DNA of 34,049 bases from Candidatus Woesearchaeota archaeon (GTDB taxonomy: Archaea; Nanobdellota; Nanobdellia; SCGC-AAA011-G17; JAFCDX01). The notes below the pieces were generated by a model. The model was not told the DNA's origin and did no database searches. It saw only the letters and a list, made by a program, of their open reading frames with translations. Both the position numbers and the translations under genes were made by a program. Location of the stretch: positions 1 to 34,049 of the forward strand of contig JAGVZV010000029.1 in the NCBI GenBank assembly GCA_018302265.1, given 5' to 3'. Positions 8,562 through 18,500 of this stretch are shown in pieces. The number at the start of each line of letters is the position of its first letter. The stretch's first letter is position 1.

Positions 8562-9212
8562 ATGAAAGAGAATAATGATGTGTTGAAAACAGGAACTACA
8601 ACTGTTGGCATTGTATGCAGTGACGGTTTGATACTAGCTGCAGATAAGAGAGTAACAGTTGGGATGGGATATGTGATTAATCACGATATTGAAAAAGTGA
8701 TTATTCTAAGCGATAACATAGCTGTAACTATGGCAGGCAATGTATCTGATGTTCAATTATTGCTGAAATTACTGAAAGCAGAAATACAGATCAAGAAAAT
8801 GAGGCGTGAAAAAGAAGGCTCTGTAAAAGAAGCTGCTAATCTATTGGCAAGAATGGTATATAATAACATAAGAAAGATGTCGATGCTGCAGGGTGTATCG
8901 CACTTTATTCTTGGCGGAAGAGATGAAAATGGTTTTCACTTATATGATATATACCCGGATGGCTCTATAAATGAGGTAAAAACTTATGTTTCTTCTGGTT
9001 CGGGTTCTCTAGCAGGGGCTTACTCTGTTTTTGATACTCTTTACAGAGAAGGAATCACAATTGCTGAGGGCATCAAACTGGCTGGCAAGGCAATTAATGC
9101 AGCATTGCAGCGAGACGTGTTTTCCGGTGATGGGATTGATATAGTTACAATAACCGACAAAGGCATCAAGAAGGTATTGACTAAACTATTAAACACAAGA
9201 CTGGAAATTTAA
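8562..9212 (+). CDS. psmB: Proteasome beta subunit
   Basis: TGTTTVGIVCSDGLILAADKRVT.. N-terminal Thr region. Confidence 0.95.
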   Translation: MKENNDVLKTGTTTVGIVCSDGLILAADKRVTVGMGYVINHDIEKVIILSDNIAVTMAGNVSDVQLLLKLLKAEIQIKKMRREKEGSVKEAANLLARMVYNNIRKMSMLQGVSHFILGGRDENGFHLYDIYPDGSINEVKTYVSSGSGSLAGAYSVFDTLYREGITIAEGIKLAGKAINAALQRDVFSGDGIDIVTITDKGIKKVLTKLLNTRLEI

Positions 9213-9237
9213 TTATGTTTTTCTTAAAATAAAAAAA

Positions 9238-11142
9238 ATGACAAATATACTGGATGAAATAACTAAGTTGCTCCCTGATAAAGAGAAGGCTGGCATCAGC
9301 GACTCTTATTTTGAAGGAGCAAATATAGTTCTTTATACAAAAAATAAGGAATTTTTTCTTGATAATAATGGACTGATAAGGGAGATTGTAGATAAAATCA
9401 AGAAAAGGGTTGAATTAAGGTGCGATCCTTCTATAGTGGAAAGCGAGGAAAAATCCAAAACTGTGATAGACAAATTACTGCCCAAGGAAGCAGGTATTGG
9501 CAATATAATATTTGATCCTCAGAGATCTGTGGTTATAATAGAAGTAAAAAAACCCGGGCTAGCAATAGGCAAATCAGGGGACATATTAAAAGAAATAAGG
9601 AAACAAACACTCTGGGTTCCAATAATAAACAGGACTCCAGCGCTGAAATCAACAATTATAGAAAATATCAGGACGGTATTATACGAGAATAATGATTACA
9701 GGAAGAAGTTTCTTAACAAAACAGGAAAGAGGGTTTATGAGGGATATACGCGGGACAGAAAACACGAGTGGGTTCGTGTAAGTTTTCTTGGCGGAGCAAG
9801 AGAAGTAGGAAGATCCTGCTTATTATTACAAACGCAGGAATCAAGAATATTAATGGATTGCGGAATCAATGTTGCTGCTCCAGAAGAGGAAGCATATCCG
9901 TATCTTGATGCTCCAGAATTTAAGCTGGAAGACATAGACGCTATTATAGCAACTCATGCACACATAGATCATATAGCTATGATTCCATTATTGTATAAGT
10001 ATGGATTTACAGGACCTACTTACGCAACAGAACCAGTTCGTGATATCATGGCTCTATTGTGCCTTGATTATATTGAGATTGCGCAAAAAGAGGGAAGGAA
10101 GGTTCCGTATTCCAGCACTGACATAAAAAATATGGTCAAGCATACTATATGCCTGGATTATGAGGAGGTTACTGATATAACCCCGGATGTCAGGTTAACT
10201 TTGTACAATTCAGGGCACGCCCTTGGAGCATCAATGGCACACCTGCATATTGGAGAGGGATTGCATAATTTGTTGTATACTGGTGATTTTAATTTTGAAC
10301 TTACTAATCTGCTTGCTCCAGCTGCAACAAAATTCCCAAGGCTCGAAACCTGCATAATGGAAAGCACTTATGGTGGATCAGACGACAAGATCACAACAAG
10401 AGACGAATCAGAGCAGCAGTTCATCAAAGTTGTCAAGGAAACCGTTGCAAAGAACGGAAAGATACTGATGCCTATTCTTGGTGTTGGAAGATCGCAGGAA
10501 ATAATGCTGATAATTGAAAGATTGATCAGGGAGGGGAAATTAGACAAAATACCCATCTACATGCAGGGAATGTGCTGGGATGTTACTGCAATACACACAG
10601 CATATCCGGATTTTTTCAATATGAAAATAAAGAAGCAGATATTCCATCAGGATGTTAATCCATTCTTGTCTGAAATCTTCAAAAGAGTTGGATCGCAAAA
10701 AGAAATGGAGCAGGTGATGACAGAATCAGGACCATGCATAATAATGGCAACATCCGGTATGATGCAGGGCGGTCCATCTGTCGAGTATTTCAAGAAATTG
10801 GCTGATAATAAAAATAATGCCCTTATCTTTACTTGTTACCAGGGTGAGGGATCCTTGGGAAGACGATTAGAACAGGGAGATAAGCAGATTAATCTTGGAA
10901 ATATGGACAAGCCCGAGATTATCGAAGTGAAAATGTCTGTAAATTCAATAAAGGGATTTTCAGGGCACTCAAATAGGGAGCAATTAATGAATTTTGTTTA
11001 TAGATTGGATCCAAGACCGAAAAAAATAATTGTTGTCCATGGTGAGAGCTCAAAATGTCTTGACTTGGCAAGCTCTATACACAAGCAGAACAGAATCGAA
11101 ACAAATGCTCCAAAGAATCTGGAAGTAATCAGGTTAAGGTAA
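9238..11142 (+). CDS. aCPSF1/FttA transcription-termination ribonuclease (KH + MBL + beta-CASP)
   Basis: N-terminal KH region, ATHAHIDHIAMIPLL, beta-CASP, GFSGHSNREQL. Confidence 0.95.
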   Translation: MTNILDEITKLLPDKEKAGISDSYFEGANIVLYTKNKEFFLDNNGLIREIVDKIKKRVELRCDPSIVESEEKSKTVIDKLLPKEAGIGNIIFDPQRSVVIIEVKKPGLAIGKSGDILKEIRKQTLWVPIINRTPALKSTIIENIRTVLYENNDYRKKFLNKTGKRVYEGYTRDRKHEWVRVSFLGGAREVGRSCLLLQTQESRILMDCGINVAAPEEEAYPYLDAPEFKLEDIDAIIATHAHIDHIAMIPLLYKYGFTGPTYATEPVRDIMALLCLDYIEIAQKEGRKVPYSSTDIKNMVKHTICLDYEEVTDITPDVRLTLYNSGHALGASMAHLHIGEGLHNLLYTGDFNFELTNLLAPAATKFPRLETCIMESTYGGSDDKITTRDESEQQFIKVVKETVAKNGKILMPILGVGRSQEIMLIIERLIREGKLDKIPIYMQGMCWDVTAIHTAYPDFFNMKIKKQIFHQDVNPFLSEIFKRVGSQKEMEQVMTESGPCIIMATSGMMQGGPSVEYFKKLADNKNNALIFTCYQGEGSLGRRLEQGDKQINLGNMDKPEIIEVKMSVNSIKGFSGHSNREQLMNFVYRLDPRPKKIIVVHGESSKCLDLASSIHKQNRIETNAPKNLEVIRLR

Positions 11143-11144
11143 TC

Positions 11145-11155
11145 TTTATAAATTA
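11145..11155 (+). promoter_or_regulatory. TATA-like element upstream of the tRNA
   Basis: TTTATAAATTA about 25-30 nt upstream of 11177. Confidence 0.5.
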
Positions 11156-11176
11156 TAAAATTTATTTCTTTTACAT

Positions 11177-11384
11177 GCCGAGGTGGCACAACCTGGTAAT
11201 GCGCTGACATAACAAAATTATGGTGCAAGATTGCTATCAAGCATTTACTGATTGATGCGTTATGCTGAATATGAAGTAAATTACCACGCAAACATCCAGT
11301 GTCCTTACGGACTTGGGGGTTCAAAAGAGCTTTTCTTAAAAGAAAAGTTCGCAAAAGAAAGTTCTGAAATTCCCCCCCTCGGCG
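11177..11384 (+). tRNA. tRNA-Ser(GCU) with three BHB introns (11207-11228, 11237-11293, 11326-11370)
   Basis: Exons 11177-11206, 11229-11236, 11294-11325 and 11371-11384 join to GCCGAGGTGGCACAACCTGGTAATGCGCTG/GATTGCTA/ATCCAGTGTCCTTACGGACTTGGGGGTTCAAA/TCCCCCCCTCGGCG: 7-bp acceptor, CTGGA/TCCAG anticodon stem, loop TTGCTAA, long variable arm GTCC-TTAC-GGAC, T-arm GGGGG-TTCAAAT-CCCCC, G73, no encoded CCA. Confidence 0.9.
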
Positions 11385-11539
11385 TTATAATTCAAATTCA
11401 AAGCCTCAGGGTACCTTAGGGGTATCTAAGTTTTAAAAAGAAGTCTTATGGAAAATGATAAATCTGCCCTCAAAAGTAAAATTCAAGTTTGGATGGGAGC
11501 ATAGATAGATTTATATACTACTTAATAAAAGTAACATAT

Positions 11540-12223
11540 ATGGCAAATAAATCAATTATACTAATAAGCATAATTTTTGTAATGGTTTCTTCTCTAGCAT
11601 ATGCAGATTCAGTTACGTCTGAACTTGGAGCAATAACATCTGCATCAGCATGCAATTCAGGATGGAAATGTCAACTTCCTTATTTTATGGCTTATAGATC
11701 GTCAACATGCAGCTGGAGCGACAGGGAATATTGCTTGTTCGGATGTTCAGTAGGCAAATGCATAATAAAACCAATAAAGATAGTGGGTGATAGCGATTGT
11801 GTTCTAAAAACAAACCAGGCACTTACACTTTTGAAAAAAGAAGCAAGAGTACATTATAATGTTGTAACTAAATCTGTAGGGGTTATAAAATGTGTAGACA
11901 AGGGTTTTGGAATATATGTGGGAATAAATCCCCCAAAATATGTGGTTGGAAAAGCTACAATAAATGCAGGCACAATCTGGTATGCAAGCACGATAGTCCA
12001 TGATGCATGCCACTCAAAACAATATCATGATTATCGGGTAGACCATCCATATGCTACAGTGCCTTTGAAGATATATACTGGAAAAAATGCAGAAGCTTTA
12101 TGCCTTAATGCACAGTATGATGCTTTGGTTAAAATTGGTGCGAATCAAATAATTTTAGATCACATAAAAAACATCATAAACTCTGAATACTGGGAAATTC
12201 CTAAAAAAGACAGATGGTGGTAA
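11540..12223 (+). CDS. Secreted/membrane-anchored putative zinc peptidase-like protein
   Basis: Signal peptide MANKSIILISIIFVMVSSLAYA; IVHDACHSKQYHD (HDxxH) and downstream NAEALCLNAQ. Confidence 0.65.
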   Translation: MANKSIILISIIFVMVSSLAYADSVTSELGAITSASACNSGWKCQLPYFMAYRSSTCSWSDREYCLFGCSVGKCIIKPIKIVGDSDCVLKTNQALTLLKKEARVHYNVVTKSVGVIKCVDKGFGIYVGINPPKYVVGKATINAGTIWYASTIVHDACHSKQYHDYRVDHPYATVPLKIYTGKNAEALCLNAQYDALVKIGANQIILDHIKNIINSEYWEIPKKDRWW

Positions 12224-12295
12224 GCAAATTATTGCTTTATTTACTATTTAATGCTCTCAGAAGGTTTTTAAATATAAAAATTAACAATTAAACCT

Positions 12296-13320
12296 ATGAA
12301 AAAGAAGGGGTTAGTGATTCTAATATTTATAATTCTATTATTAATTTTAGTGATGTTAATAGTTGGATTTTTTACAGGAACTGCTGAAAGAAAAATAGTT
12401 GAAAATAATTCTAATGATAATGTTACATCTGTTGTTGAAAATGAGGAGAATATAACTACCCCAATAAAAGTTGAGCAAAAAGTAGAAATAAATAAAGATA
12501 TTGAAAAAATAGTTGAAGAATATAAGAAAAATCCAGATTTAAATTTAACTAAATCTATTGAAAGTTTGCCTAATATCAAAACTTCTAGCGGAGGGTATAA
12601 AATAGGGAGTAAATGGATTGAACAAACAGTTATAAGATTATTTGATGAACAAGAATTAGTAAGGGTTGATATTACTGGAGGTAATATAGATAATATTTTA
12701 TCTAGTTTAGGAAATGATTTTCAAGCCGAAGAAATAGCTAGAGATATCGGTGCTTTTAAAGGAAATATTACCAAAGATGGATTCATTAAATTATTAAACG
12801 ATCCTAATGTTGATGTAATAGAAATACCAAAAATAGTAAGTGCTCTACTTGATTATAGTATTTTATAGTATTCCATTAATAAATATAGATAAAATATCTG
12901 ATGATTTTAAAGGTGATGGACAAACTATTTGTTTAATAGATTCAGGAGTTGATAAAACCCATATGGCTTTATCTGGTAAAGTTATAGGAGAACATTGTTT
13001 TTGTAGTGAAAGAGATGGTTTATCTCCTCACTGTTGTCCAAATAATTCTACAGAACAAAATGGTGATGAAAGCGCATTAGATAATAATGGTCATGGAACA
13101 CATGTTGCGGGAATCATTGTTTCTGATGATATAAGTTATAGGGGAGTTGCTCCTAATTCAAAGATAGTTGCTGTTAAAATTTTAAATTCTACAGGAAAAA
13201 TATATCCATATGATATCTCATCTGCAATAAATTGGTGTGTTTCAAATAAAAATAAATATCATATTACAATAATTAGTTTGAGTCTTGGTGAAGGAGCTTA
13301 TACCAGTCAAAGCAATTGCG
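12296..13320 (+). pseudogene. Subtilisin-like serine protease, frameshifted and 3'-truncated
   Basis: Signal/TM and prodomain in frame 1, catalytic CLIDSGVD and NGHGTHVAGI in the next frame; Ser (GTSMA-type) region absent. Confidence 0.85.
12853..12872. repeat. Perfect 10-bp tandem duplication TTATAGTATT x2 causing the frameshift
   Basis: Removing one copy restores LLDYSIPLINIDKISDDF.. Confidence 0.9.
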
Positions 13321-13321
13321 A

Positions 13322-13498
13322 TCAGCAATCAGAAAGTTTAGCAGCATCCAAGGAAATTGCAGATACATCCGCTCCAGAATCTAACAGAGCAACTGTCTCG
13401 AATCTTTCCTTTCCCTCCAGCAAAATAGGAATTGAAGGTGTCTTGACTGTTGATCCATCAGGTCTTTTAACACTTTTATATTTAAAAGAGACAGTCAT
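13322..13498 (-). pseudogene. 3'-truncated retropepsin-like aspartic protease
   Basis: MTVSFKYKSVKRPDGSTVKTPSIPILLEGKERFETVALLDSGADVSAISLDAAKLSDC*; LLDSGADVSAI active-site motif; not in the ORF track. Confidence 0.75.
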
Positions 13499-13499
13499 T

Positions 13500-13694
13500 T
13501 TAGAAAATCATTGTTTCTTTATCAGGAACTCTTGTTAATAATGGTCTTTCATTAGGGCACTTTTCTTTAGCTTCTTGAAACACCTTCTTAATGCTGTTTC
13601 CATGAGAAATAATCTTCTGATTGCATATAGCTATCCATTGCCCGATATAACCGTCAAGGTCTGCTTTCATGAAAAACTGATAGTTCTTGTCCAT
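13500..13694 (-). CDS. Small DUF5678-like protein
   Basis: GYIGQWIAICNQKIISHGNSIKKVFQEAKEKCPNERPLLTRVPDKETMIF; directly upstream of the aspartic protease relic. Confidence 0.65.
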   Translation of the reverse strand: MDKNYQFFMKADLDGYIGQWIAICNQKIISHGNSIKKVFQEAKEKCPNERPLLTRVPDKETMIF

Positions 13695-13732
13695 GGTTTT
13701 ATACCTCTTTAAATTGAAGATGCTTATTTTCT

Positions 13733-13834
13733 TTATAAATCTTTCTGAGGTAAATAACAGTCCTTTGAATTATCTTCCCCACAACCACAATCTTTATTTA
13801 GAAGCTCAACTTCTTTGATTACAAAGTTGTTCAT
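13733..13834 (-). other. Short Cys-rich ORF (33 aa), possible gene relic
   Basis: MNNFVIKEVELLNKDCGCGEDNSKDCYLPQKDL*; ends inside the next gene's TATA region. Confidence 0.25.
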
Positions 13835-13883
13835 AAAGTTCAATGTTCAGGAAATTGTGCAACTTTAGGTTACAGCAGATTGT

Positions 13884-13904
13884 GAAATCACTCCCCTCGG
13901 CGTT
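13884..13904 (+). repeat. Degenerate copy of the tRNA-Ser 3' end (candidate att site remnant)
   Basis: GAAATCACTCCCCTCGGCGTT versus GAAATTCCCCCCCTCGGCGTT at 11366-11386 (18/21, last 12 identical). Confidence 0.7.
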
Positions 13905-14458
13905 TATTTTATAACATGATCCATTTCCAATTGTCTTATTATTTCCTCTGCAATTGGCTTTTCTGATGAATGCAAGTAGCTAATGACTTCGTCTTTGCCG
14001 CGCCATTTTTTGTCGTATAAATCATCTCCTAACCTAATCTTATTTCTTCTCCCAAGATATTCTATAACAAAATATGATAAGATTTTTCCAACATTTCCTC
14101 TGTCTTTGTAGTAAGCTAGTGTTTCCTCAAAAAATTTTCTTACCCATCTTATCTTTGTGTCTGTTGGTGTTCCGAAATCTTTTACTCCAAGCTCCTCACG
14201 CAATTCTCTTAGCAGGGCTGCTTCTAATGACTCTCCATCATTCACTCCCCCTTGGACAAATCCCCAACAATTTCCCCAATGTAATTTTTTTACGAGAAGA
14301 AATTCATTGTTTTGGTAAATAACTCCGGCAACAGTTTTTCTGTACCTTTCGAAAGATAATCCTTCATATTTTACTTTTCCTTCAGTTTGTTTACTTGAAT
14401 CTGGTTGTAAGTTTAAGCTACCAAATCGTTTCTTTTGCGTTTCAATTTGTTCGTGCAT
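13904..14458 (-). CDS. NUDIX hydrolase
   Basis: NUDIX box GGVNDGESLEAALLRELREELGV. Confidence 0.9.
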   Translation of the reverse strand: MHEQIETQKKRFGSLNLQPDSSKQTEGKVKYEGLSFERYRKTVAGVIYQNNEFLLVKKLHWGNCWGFVQGGVNDGESLEAALLRELREELGVKDFGTPTDTKIRWVRKFFEETLAYYKDRGNVGKILSYFVIEYLGRRNKIRLGDDLYDKKWRGKDEVISYLHSSEKPIAEEIIRQLEMDHVIK

Positions 14459-14512
14459 GGTCTCCTTTGCTAAAAGAGTTATATAAAAATATTTATCTTC
14501 TTTAAAATATAT

Positions 14513-15400
14513 TTAACTTCTCAAGAATGTGTCTACTGGAACAAAAATAGTCTGCACTATTTCCTGCGGCTGATTTGGATTGGAGTTTGTTTTATAGATA
14601 GAATATTCCTCTGAAAAACCCTCTTGCTCGTTTGTGTAAGCGTACTCTGTTGACAATAAATTATTTTCTTTTAATATCTGATAATCTGCTTTCCATATAT
14701 CCAGATTGTTTTGGTTATTCAAGAAAAAATTCTTGTAAATTATATGCGCTATCTCATGATAAATAACACGCACATCATTTGTTGCATTATAAATCAAGAT
14801 GTAATCGTACAAGGAATAATAAGCTCCAAGTATCTGTTTTTCCTCGTCTGTCAATGGCTGCTCGTCCTTGAAATAGAAAAATGGAATCCCTAATCTTGAA
14901 TAGTCCTCCTGATCATCAGCAACCTGCATAAAAAGGGGCTTCATACGCGCGTAAACCATCTCATTCTGGTATAAAACAAGAGTTCCGTGATACACTTCCT
15001 GTATTATTTTACTATCCCCTATGGTTTGTAATGATTTTACTAATTCAGTTAATTGAGCCTCCTTGTATTTGTTTTCTTCTTCTAATTTTTCAATTTCCTG
15101 GTTTGCATTTACAATAACATCCTCTTTTTTCTCTAATTCCTGCGCATAATTTGTTACTTGCTTATTTAAATTAGAAATTTGAGATTCTCTTTGTTTCAGG
15201 GTAAAATTAAGATAATTAATGTCTTGTATTGCATTGCTTAAACTCCCGGTTAAGTCACTTATGTGATAGTATGCGCTTTTAAGATCCTGGTTTTGCTGCA
15301 AGATTGCATCTCTCTTTAGCGTGTTATCATATATAAGATAGGTACTTAGTAGTACTAAAATTATGGTTATTGAAAAAAAGAAAAGATTTTTGTACCTCAT
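14513..15400 (-). CDS. Membrane-anchored coiled-coil protein with zincin-like HEIAH motif
   Basis: N-terminal TM, long coiled coil, VIYHEIAHIIYKNF. Confidence 0.75.
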   Translation of the reverse strand: MRYKNLFFFSITIILVLLSTYLIYDNTLKRDAILQQNQDLKSAYYHISDLTGSLSNAIQDINYLNFTLKQRESQISNLNKQVTNYAQELEKKEDVIVNANQEIEKLEEENKYKEAQLTELVKSLQTIGDSKIIQEVYHGTLVLYQNEMVYARMKPLFMQVADDQEDYSRLGIPFFYFKDEQPLTDEEKQILGAYYSLYDYILIYNATNDVRVIYHEIAHIIYKNFFLNNQNNLDIWKADYQILKENNLLSTEYAYTNEQEGFSEEYSIYKTNSNPNQPQEIVQTIFVPVDTFLRS

Positions 15401-15522
15401 ATTCGCTGATTTAAGAATGAGTTCTTAAACTTTACTCTTTTAATATGCAAATTAGGTTATGGAAAGCTTTAAATACTATTTATGATACTATTTTGCAATG
15501 ATAAATGAGTGGTGAATGATAA

Positions 15523-18500
15523 ATGGTCAAAGAAAAAACTCCAAAAACTCCACAATCCAAAACTAATGTAATTCCAGCAAGTGAGTCAGACAATAAACAA
15601 TGCTTGCAGTTATTCCCGTTTTATTTCTTACCAGCAAATAAAAATTTTGAAGAATTTGAAAATATATACGGCTCTCTTGGAGAACCTAAAAAGAAAGAAG
15701 TACTTACTCCACAAGATAAACATGATGCAGGCTTTGTTGAGACTGGAACAAAAAATAATCCGGCAAATCCTAGAGATTATAAATTTGGTGAAGCACTTGT
15801 ACCAGATGATAAATTAAAAGGAGAGCAACCCGGTCAAGGCGGTCATTTTTCTGAGGTTGATGATAGATACAATAAGAATAAAGAACCAGCACCAAATGCA
15901 CAAACAGCAAAGGGCAGTCCTTCAAGATTTAAAAAATGGGCAAAGAGAGCAGTAGTTGGATTAGCTGCAACAGCTTTAATTTCTACTGGAATAGGCTATT
16001 GCAGAGGGGAAAAAGTTTGTTACGATATAACCAATAAAAAAGTAGCAACAATGTGTTATGCTCAGCAAACTCCTGGCTTAAACAGGATAGATTTTATACA
16101 AAATTCTAATTTAATTAATAATCACAACCGAATGTATGCTGCAAAGAATGAGACATTGGATAAGAAATTTTTAGCCCAATTTAGTGAAGAGGAGAAAAAT
16201 TTATCTGCGATTCCAGTAAGTTACGAAGCACAAGATGTTCCAAAAGAAGCAGAACAAGTTAAGGAAACAACAGGATTCCCACAAGTAACTGGAAAAGTAG
16301 TAAAGAAAAAGGAAAAAATAACAACCTCGGGATATGCAGTAAGGCACCCAGGAATAGAAGAAATGGGATTGAGCCTGCATTTTGAAGGTGGAAAATTATA
16401 CTATCTGGTAAATTCAGATGTGCTTGAATTTTCAAAATCAGATGGAAGAGGCCTTGAAGCTATTGTTTATGCGCCAGATGAATTTAATCTTGCCCCATTA
16501 AAAGCAGAGTTTAATGAATGCGGTCTTTCATCCATAGATCTTGGAAAAGATGCAGGGAAATATCAATTAGCAGCAGTAGCACTAAAACAAGCTCCAACAA
16601 GCCCTGTCGATAGAGTTGAAGGTCAAGGTCTAATTATTGCATCTTCAAGATTTGACACTAACATTCAAGATAAGAATATACAAACTCAGCTTGAAAAAGG
16701 ATATGAATGCATAACTCCAAAAGACAAAGAGCAGCTAGAGGGTGTAATTGGAGAAGTTGCTGAGAATACAGCTCCAGCAATGTTTAATGCATTGGATATA
16801 AGAAAAGCTAAGATAGGAGAACCCTTTGAAGCATATGCCTTTGCAATAGATAAAGAGGATTCAGCAAGCATTGTTGTGAGGGGAATTCCAGGAAGAGATG
16901 ACAATAAAAAATATAATTTTGGAACAGAAAGTGCTGATGTTGATATAAACACAATACCTCCATTGGCTGAAATAGTAAGAGCAAATAAAGTGGTAGTAAG
17001 CTCATACAGAGTCATTTCAGAAAATCCAATAAAAGATGATTTTGTTACTGGATTGTGCGCGCTAGACCAGAATCACGAGGATATATCTGTAGAAAAACAG
17101 TGTTCGGATTATGCTGTTACCTTTGATAAAGAAGATGGAAAGGCAACTGTTAGCGTAGTTTCTGCTCAGGAGCAGGGGCCTGATGTTATTGCTAAAGAAA
17201 AAGTTTCTTCAGCAGCGCACGGGAAAAGAAGAGTACATTCAATATGGGATGCTTGGTCTCCATCACAAAGCAGAAGCACAATAACAGAAGAGACGATAAC
17301 TGAAGGTCAGCCTATAGGTCTTGAAGAAACAGTTGTAGTTGCTGGAACAGCAGCTAAAGCGCAGGAAGATGGGTTTGAGATGCAGCTTAGAAGAAGATTC
17401 CCATTGAGAAATCAAAATTACATTGATCTTGAAAAAGCAGTTAAGAATCCAGATGAGCTAAGGAGATTCTACATTCCAGAAGAGAACTATGGAAGAGGTT
17501 ATGTTGTGCATATGCTTAATGCAGACCAAAACCAGGATAAAAAGATTGTATTCACAAATTATTTTGAGGATGGAACATCTGTATCAAAATTATTAAAAAT
17601 AAACAGACATGGCAGTGTTAAGATTAAAAAGAGAATGCTTGAAGGGGCAGTTTCTACTATAGAAGATCCTGTCAGCCATGATTTACTGGCTGTCAAAAAC
17701 GTGGACGGAAAGCTGCAGGCCTATTACATTTATGATTCTTCCGAAACTGTAGTTCCATACGATACACTTGACGAAAATAAAGATGCATCAACGGAATTGC
17801 CAGAAGGGGATTATGGATTAAGGCCAAGCGCAGAGAGATTCATGCATGATAATTATATGGTAAAAGTAAGCCTTAATGGCGAAGAAAGAACTTCTAATGA
17901 AGATGAAGTTGAATTCAGCCTTAAGGGTGGGGATGAATTAAATATTAAAACAGAAGGGCATTCGCCTCCAGAAAGAGCATACTACAATGAGATAAAGATA
18001 AAAGTAGAGAAGAACAGAGAGGAAAAACAGACAGAAGAATCCAAAAAAACTCAGGAAGTTAAAGAGGATGCTCCTAAAGTTTCATTAAGCAGAGAAACCA
18101 GATTGCCAAAAGTAAGTTATGAAGCAGGGGTTTCATTAAGCGATAACAGCGGGAAGGTTGAATCTTCAGCATGGGAAAATGAATACCAAGAATCAGGATA
18201 CGAAGGGAATATTGATGTATCATACTTAATTAAGGATGCTTTAAGGCTTGGGATTACAACCAGGTTCGGGCAATCAGAATCAGACATAGACAATATTGGA
18301 GAGGCTGATACAACAACTCTTAGCATAGGCGGTTATGGAGATTTAAGATTGGATAAAAATCAAACCAATCTAAGATTGTTTGGACTGTATGACAGGACAA
18401 ATGAGAAATCAAAAATAGAATTATTGGGATCCAATATTGAACAGGATGCCATAACAGACAGAATGCTTGGGGATGTGCAGCTTGATGTTAATGGTCTTGG

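Noticed and set aside
10998-11354. 118-aa minus-strand ORF
   Set aside because: Runs antisense through the aCPSF1 3' end and the tRNA-Ser; spurious
13805-13904. Second complete tRNA gene ending at 13902
   Set aside because: No matching 5' acceptor (GCCGAGG) or paired T-stem upstream; only the 3' end is present, so it is treated as a displaced fragment
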